37,853 nt of DNA from Verrucomicrobiota bacterium (GTDB taxonomy: Bacteria > Verrucomicrobiota > Verrucomicrobiia > Opitutales > Coraliomargaritaceae). Below are positions 33,507 to 37,853 of the stretch, one piece after another. Each line of letters opens with the position of its first letter. The stretch's first letter is position 1. The stretch is taken from positions 1-37,853 of the forward strand of contig JAACDB010000001.1 in the NCBI GenBank assembly GCA_009937095.1, read 5' to 3'. Below the pieces are notes generated by a model. That model worked only from the letters and a program-made list of their open reading frames with translations. It had not been told where the DNA came from and searched no databases. Position numbers and translations under genes: made by a program.

Positions 33507-33545
33507 GTAAGTTTCGATGATTTGTATAAAAGCATCAAAGCTTAC
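33507..33545 (+). other. Long imperfect inverted repeat (RNA hairpin) between two sulfatase genes
   Basis: GTAAGTTTCGATG (33507-33519) can pair with CATCAAAGCTTAC (33533-33545) in 12 of 13 positions, counting one G-U pair, around a 13-base loop. No T-run follows, so it is not a standard terminator. It lies in the only gap above 100 bases inside the operon. Confidence 0.75.
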
Positions 33546-33603
33546 AATTTACGAACCTGCCGGATCTCAGTAAGATGCAAGATTGTCCATACCACCCATA
33601 CCT

Positions 33604-34977
33604 ATGAAAACCCCGTATCAATTACTTTCTTTAATTGCGCTTTCACTGGCGAGCTTGGTGCCCACGGGCGTCTTGGGATCCGAGCACCCGAACATTTTAT
33701 TCATCGCAGTTGATGACCTGCGACCGGAACTGGGTTGTTATGGCAGTGCCGTCGCCTTGTCGCCCAACATCGACCGCCTCGCCGAAGCGGGTACCATTTT
33801 TGAGCGCGCTTATTGTCAGGTGCCGGTTTGTGGTGCTTCGCGCGCCAGTCTCATGACGGGTATGTATCCAACCCCCGATCGTTTTGTGACCTATTACACC
33901 CGCGCCGATAAGGACGCTGCCGGTATTCCCGACATCCCCACTTGGTTGCGACGTTCCGGATACACTGCGCTGGGTAACGGAAAGATCTATCACGACTGGG
34001 ATGACAGCACGGCTTCCTGGGATGAATTTTTCCGTCCGAGTGATTTCAAGATCTACCACCTACCCGAGAATCAAGCATTGGCGAATAACGACAAGCCCGC
34101 CTACGAAGCTGCCGATGTTTCCGACGACCTCTACTCGGGCGGCGAAATGACGAACAAAATCATCGAGGACATCCGCCGCGCGAAGGCGGAGGGCACGCCT
34201 TTCTTCATAACCGCTGGTTACGCCAAGCCGCACCTGCCCTTTAACGCGCCCAAGAAATACTGGGATCTCTACGACCGCGAAGCCATTGAGTTGGTCGACA
34301 ATCCCTACGTACCCGCCGGTGCGCCGGGTGAGGCCATCCACGAATGGCACGAATTGCGCGGCATGTATGGCGGCATTCCCAAAAAGGGGCCGCTATCTGA
34401 CGACCTTGCCCGCACCCTCATGCACGGCTACTACGCTTGTGTTTCCTACACCGATGCCATGATCGGCCGGGTGCTAGATGAACTTGACCGTCAGGGTATG
34501 CGCGACAATACCATTGTCATCCTTTGGGGTGACCACGGTTGGCAACTCGGCGAGCATTCCCTTTGGTGCAAACACGCGCTTTTCAAGACCTCCCTGCATT
34601 CCCCCCTGATTATCAGCGCACCTGGGATGGAAGCCGGACAACGCGTGAAAGCGCTGGTGGAATTTGTCGATATTTATCCGACCCTGTGCGAGTTGGCAGG
34701 GGTGGACGCGCCCGATCACTTGCAGGGCAAAAGCCTGGCGCCTCTCATGCGTGATCCTGAGGCACCCTTCAAAGAGGCGATCTTTGGGCGTTACCATGGC
34801 GGCGAGAGCGTGCGCTCGGATCGTTTTCAATATACCGAATGGAACAGTGGTGCGCGTATGCTTTACGATCACGCCACAGATCCGGACGAAAACGTCAATG
34901 TCGTCAATCAAGCTCAATACCAGGAGGTCGTTGCCAAGCTGCAGCAAATCCTGAAGCAACACCGCGAATCGCTTTAA
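33604..34977 (+). CDS. Exported iduronate-2-sulfatase-like sulfatase (paralogue of the preceding gene)
   Basis: The ATG at 33604 (457 aa) begins a signal peptide (to about Gly25); an upstream in-frame ATG at 33583 adds unrelated residues. The body runs parallel to the preceding sulfatase over its whole length: AVDDLRPELGCYGS, YCQVPVCGASRASLMTG with Cys76, GKIYHDWDD, GYAKPHLPFNAP, and WGDHGWQLGEHSLWCKH. The two arose by tandem duplication; this copy has no Ig-like extension. Retention of both suggests different sulfate positions or chain contexts. The GH10 gene follows after 5 bases. Confidence 0.93.
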   Translation: MKTPYQLLSLIALSLASLVPTGVLGSEHPNILFIAVDDLRPELGCYGSAVALSPNIDRLAEAGTIFERAYCQVPVCGASRASLMTGMYPTPDRFVTYYTRADKDAAGIPDIPTWLRRSGYTALGNGKIYHDWDDSTASWDEFFRPSDFKIYHLPENQALANNDKPAYEAADVSDDLYSGGEMTNKIIEDIRRAKAEGTPFFITAGYAKPHLPFNAPKKYWDLYDREAIELVDNPYVPAGAPGEAIHEWHELRGMYGGIPKKGPLSDDLARTLMHGYYACVSYTDAMIGRVLDELDRQGMRDNTIVILWGDHGWQLGEHSLWCKHALFKTSLHSPLIISAPGMEAGQRVKALVEFVDIYPTLCELAGVDAPDHLQGKSLAPLMRDPEAPFKEAIFGRYHGGESVRSDRFQYTEWNSGARMLYDHATDPDENVNVVNQAQYQEVVAKLQQILKQHRESL

Positions 34978-34982
34978 TACCT

Positions 34983-36161
34983 ATGAAAACCCTTACCCTT
35001 ACTTTACTCACCATCCTTGCGCTCGCCTTCAATGCAAATGCCATGACCGATGTCGATTCCCAGAATCTGCCGCTCCACGAGCTTTATAAAGATGATTTCC
35101 TGATTGGTAATATCATGGCGGGCGGACTGCACCCCGAGGATCCCCCTTATCGCGAGGATGCCCGCGAACTGGAAATTCTGGGTCGTGAATTCAATTGCCT
35201 GACTTCTGAGAACAACATGAAGATGATGTTCGTGCAACCGAAGGAGGGGGTCTTTGATTTCAAGGGGCCGGATGCTGCAGTGGATTTCGCTGAGGAACAT
35301 GGAATGGACTATGTTGGTCACGCGCTCGTATGGCATGCCATGGTTCCCGATTGGATCTTTAAGCATAAGGATGGCTCCGAGGTAAACCGCGAGGTCTTGA
35401 TTGAGCGCATGCGCACCCACATTAACACGGTGGTGGGACGCTACAAGGGACGCATCAAATACTGGGACGTGGTGAACGAGGCCATTGACACCAAATGGAT
35501 CGAGGATCCCGAAAGCGGTAAAAAGAAACAGGTCGCCTTTTTGCGGGACACGCCCTGGTTGCGGATTATCGGAAAAGACTACATTGAGCTCGCCTATCGG
35601 ATGACGCACGAGGCCGATCCGGGTGCCTTGTTGCTCTACAACGACTACAGCATGTTCGATGAACCCAAGGCGCGCTTTGCGGCCGGTCTCATTTTGCATT
35701 TGAAATCCAAGGGCATCCCGATGCACGGAGTTGGCTTTCAGGGTCACTGGCATTTGAAATATCCCAACTTGAAGGAGGTACAGCGCTCCATTGATCTTAT
35801 GGCAAGCGTCGGAGTACAGGTCAGCATCAGTGAATTGGATGTGGGCATGCTGCCATTGCTGGACGATTACAAAGGCGCGGATGTCGATAAAAAAGCCGAG
35901 TTGGATCCCGCAATGAATCCTTATGTCGATGGCGTTCCCAAACGCGTTCTGAAACAACAGGCCCGCCGCTACCGCGAGATTTTCGAACTCTTCCTGCGCA
36001 ACCGTGATGTCATTGAGCGCGTCAGCTTTTGGGGTACCCTTGACCAGTATTCCTGGATCAACGACTGGCCCGTAAAAGGACGTACTGCCGCACCCCTACT
36101 TTTTGGTAGAGATTATGAAGCCAAACCCGCCTACCACGCCGTGCGTGAATTGAAGCAATAA
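34983..36161 (+). CDS. Secreted GH10 endo-xylanase (compact)
   Basis: The ATG at 34983 (392 aa) begins a signal peptide (MKTLTLTLLTILALAFNANA); longer frames reach back into the sulfatase gene in another frame and are not used. The product is a bare GH10 barrel with FNCLTSENNMK, HALVWHAMVPDW, acid/base Glu166 in WDVVNEA, LYNDYS, GVGFQGHWH and nucleophile Glu284 in ISELD. It is closer to classical GH10 xylanases than the copies at 17363 and 26363. It sits between two sulfatase genes and shares one base with the next (TAATG), which is the best evidence in the window that the sulfatases act on a xylan. Confidence 0.95.
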   Translation: MKTLTLTLLTILALAFNANAMTDVDSQNLPLHELYKDDFLIGNIMAGGLHPEDPPYREDARELEILGREFNCLTSENNMKMMFVQPKEGVFDFKGPDAAVDFAEEHGMDYVGHALVWHAMVPDWIFKHKDGSEVNREVLIERMRTHINTVVGRYKGRIKYWDVVNEAIDTKWIEDPESGKKKQVAFLRDTPWLRIIGKDYIELAYRMTHEADPGALLLYNDYSMFDEPKARFAAGLILHLKSKGIPMHGVGFQGHWHLKYPNLKEVQRSIDLMASVGVQVSISELDVGMLPLLDDYKGADVDKKAELDPAMNPYVDGVPKRVLKQQARRYREIFELFLRNRDVIERVSFWGTLDQYSWINDWPVKGRTAAPLLFGRDYEAKPAYHAVRELKQ

Positions 36162-37750
36162 TGAAGACTATTCACCGCATATTCATATTTGTCCTCGCTT
36201 GTGCCGCCTGCACCGTTTCCTGCGCTGCGGAAACAGAGCAAGCCCCCAACATCGTCATTATTATTTGCGATGATTTGAATGATTCCATCGCGGGAATGGG
36301 AGGGCACCCGCAGGCCTACACGCCGAATATCGACCGACTGACCGCGCGCGGAGTGCGCTTCCTGAACGCTGCTTCCAATAGTCCGATTTGCGGACCCTCG
36401 CGTGCGAGTCTCTGGAGCGGCCTGCACCCGATTACCACCGGGCTCTATGGCGGCAAGCAGCACCAGAACCGTTGGTACAACAATCCCGTCCTCAAGGGTA
36501 AACCGACCCTCTTCGAAACCTTTACCCGCAACGGTTATCGCAATTTTGCCACCGGAAAAATCCATCACAATGGACATGAGCGCACAGAGATCTTTGGAAA
36601 CACGGACGGATCACGCGGCTTTGGTTCGCACCCCAATTTTGGTCCGCTGCCAAACGATGGCAAACCCGAGAACAAGCGTCAGGGCGTTTTGCCGCCCTGG
36701 TGGCCGGAAGCACATCGTCAGAATGGAGGGTGGGGCGATGGCTTCGGTCCCATTCAGGATTTGAGTGAGTATGGCGCGGGCTATGGCTGGTCGATGTTCT
36801 ATACGGGCAAACCCTGGCAATTCCGCGAGGGGCACAATCGCGACCTCATGCCCGACGAGGTCCACGCCCGCGAGGCCGTCGAGTTCCTTCAACAAGAGCA
36901 CCCGGCACCTTTCCTCCTGACAGTCGGTTTTTCTCGTCCTCATTCCCCCTGGTATGCCCCGCAAAAGTACTTTGATCTCTTCCCGCTAGAGACGGTTGAG
37001 TTAACGCCTATACTCGAGAATGATGCCGACGACTGTGCCAAGATCTTAACCAACCAACAGGATCTTTCCGAGCCCTGGGGCTGGCACAAATATCAAAAGA
37101 TCATGAAAAATGGAGGGGAGGAGCAATTGCGCAAGTGGACCCAGGCCTATCTCGCATGCGTGGCTTTTGTGGATGATCAGGTCGGAAAGGTACTCAAGGC
37201 CATTGAAGCGCGGGACGATGCCGCCAATACCTTGATTATTTTCACCAGTGATCACGGGTATCACATGGGTGAAAAGGAATACCTCTTCAAATTTACACCG
37301 TGGGAGGAAAGTGTCCGCATTCCCCTTGTGGTAGCCGGCCCGGGAGTAGCGCAGGGAGTGGAATGTGCCCGCCCCGTCGCCTTATTGGATCTTTACCCGA
37401 CCTGTATCGATTACGCCGGGATGGATTCCGCCTATGAATTGGACGGTTTCAGCCTGCGCTCCTTACTTGAGAATCCCGCCGCGAATCAATGGGAGGGCCC
37501 GTATATTTCCGTAGCGGCCTCAGGCTCAAAAGCCCCCTTTAAAGCAGACCAGCCCGCCCGTGCGGAGGATCAACATTTCAGCCTGCGTTCCGAGCATTTC
37601 CGGTATATCCGTTGTCGCAATGGTGAAGAGGAATTCTACGATCATCGTACTGATCCGCATGAGTGGACCAACGAGATCGAGAACCCCGCTTATAAAGGGC
37701 AAATTCAGGCAATGCGTGAGGCTTTTGAGCAGTTCCTCAAAGACGCATAG
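36161..37750 (+). CDS. Exported sulfatase (CGPSR motif)
   Basis: The 529-residue protein starts on the A of the preceding stop. The N-terminus MKTIHRIFIFVLACAACTVSCAAE is a signal peptide; the Cys residues leave a lipoprotein possible. The S1 sulfatase fold shows IICDDLNDSIAGMGGH, NSPICGPSRASLWSG with the modification Cys77, a long inserted stretch rich in Gly/Asn/Trp (about 150-215), TSDHGYHMGEKEYLFKF and VRIPLVVAGPG. It is iduronate-sulfatase-like but clearly divergent from the tandem pair. It is the last gene of the operon visible here. Confidence 0.92.
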   Translation: MKTIHRIFIFVLACAACTVSCAAETEQAPNIVIIICDDLNDSIAGMGGHPQAYTPNIDRLTARGVRFLNAASNSPICGPSRASLWSGLHPITTGLYGGKQHQNRWYNNPVLKGKPTLFETFTRNGYRNFATGKIHHNGHERTEIFGNTDGSRGFGSHPNFGPLPNDGKPENKRQGVLPPWWPEAHRQNGGWGDGFGPIQDLSEYGAGYGWSMFYTGKPWQFREGHNRDLMPDEVHAREAVEFLQQEHPAPFLLTVGFSRPHSPWYAPQKYFDLFPLETVELTPILENDADDCAKILTNQQDLSEPWGWHKYQKIMKNGGEEQLRKWTQAYLACVAFVDDQVGKVLKAIEARDDAANTLIIFTSDHGYHMGEKEYLFKFTPWEESVRIPLVVAGPGVAQGVECARPVALLDLYPTCIDYAGMDSAYELDGFSLRSLLENPAANQWEGPYISVAASGSKAPFKADQPARAEDQHFSLRSEHFRYIRCRNGEEEFYDHRTDPHEWTNEIENPAYKGQIQAMREAFEQFLKDA

Positions 37751-37853
37751 CTTTAGGGAGTGAGTAGGCGGCTATCGACGGCCGTAAATGAGTATCATTA
37801 TTTTCTTTTTTTGATTCAGGAAGTGATATTGCTGAAACTGGGTATTCTTGAGA
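37751..37853. other. Downstream flank of the operon
   Basis: A CGGC/GCCG stem (about 37771-37786) is followed by a broken T-rich run (37799-37811). This could be a weak terminator, but the distance is large. No gene start is seen before the window ends. Confidence 0.3.

Noticed and set aside
37771-37811. Intrinsic terminator after the last sulfatase gene
   Set aside because: The stem is only about four pairs and stands well away from an interrupted T-run, so it was noted only as a weak possibility in the flank entry.
1-37853. CRISPR arrays, tRNA or rRNA genes, insertion sequences, prophage or defence genes
   Set aside because: I looked for spaced direct repeats, cloverleaf-like segments and transposase or phage motifs and found none beyond the short repeats listed.

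Overview
The window reads as chromosomal DNA of a marine-type, polysaccharide-degrading bacterium, most likely a verrucomicrobium of the Opitutae/Puniceicoccales kind. This is inferred from gene content only. The pointers are secreted proteins with PEP-CTERM tails, a cluster of five formylglycine-type sulfatases mixed with glycoside hydrolases, extracellular enzymes carrying thrombospondin-type-3-like calcium loops, a XylR regulator of the PBP-like plus AraC type, and few clear Shine-Dalgarno sites. I see no rRNA, tRNA, CRISPR array, transposase or phage gene.

Region 1 (101-6580) is an L-fucose locus. A leftward operon runs fucP (permease), fucI (isomerase), an SGNH esterase, a two-domain nucleotidyltransferase/GHMP-kinase fusion, and fucU (mutarotase). 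A divergent AraC-type regulator sits beside it. No FGGY-type fuculokinase, aldolase or microcompartment gene is present, so the fusion protein stands where a sugar kinase would be expected. Region 2 (6581-6984) has no intact gene. It holds a probable C-terminal scrap of apbE and a tenfold-spaced ATTCGTG repeat. Region 3 (6985-9574) is a tightly overlapped envelope redox-like trio (rhodanese, MauE/DoxX-like, DUF1573) followed by a Tat-exported aldo/keto reductase. Region 4 (9578-13510) holds larB, larC and larE for the nickel-pincer cofactor, without larA, plus a DMT permease and a tiny His-containing membrane protein.

Region 5 (13792-22425) is a xylan locus: GH52 beta-xylosidase, GPH-family symporter, a large multidomain secreted GH10 xylanase, the xylR regulator on the opposite strand, and a PEP-CTERM protein. 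Two further related secreted proteins follow (22516-24233), one with and one without the PEP-CTERM tail. Region 6 (24360-37750) is a nine-gene, tightly packed rightward operon. In order it holds a GHL6/GH42-like hydrolase (possibly an alpha-L-fucosidase), GH10, sulfatase, agarase-like protein, three sulfatases, GH10, and sulfatase.

Taken together, the right-hand 24 kb looks like a utilisation system for a sulfated, perhaps fucose-decorated, xylan. Exported sulfatases and GH10 enzymes would cut the polymer outside the cytoplasm, the GPH symporter would import xylo-oligosaccharides, and the signal-less GH52 enzyme would finish them inside. The fucose operon on the left could handle released fucose. 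The substrate is inference; the gene families are well supported by visible motifs.
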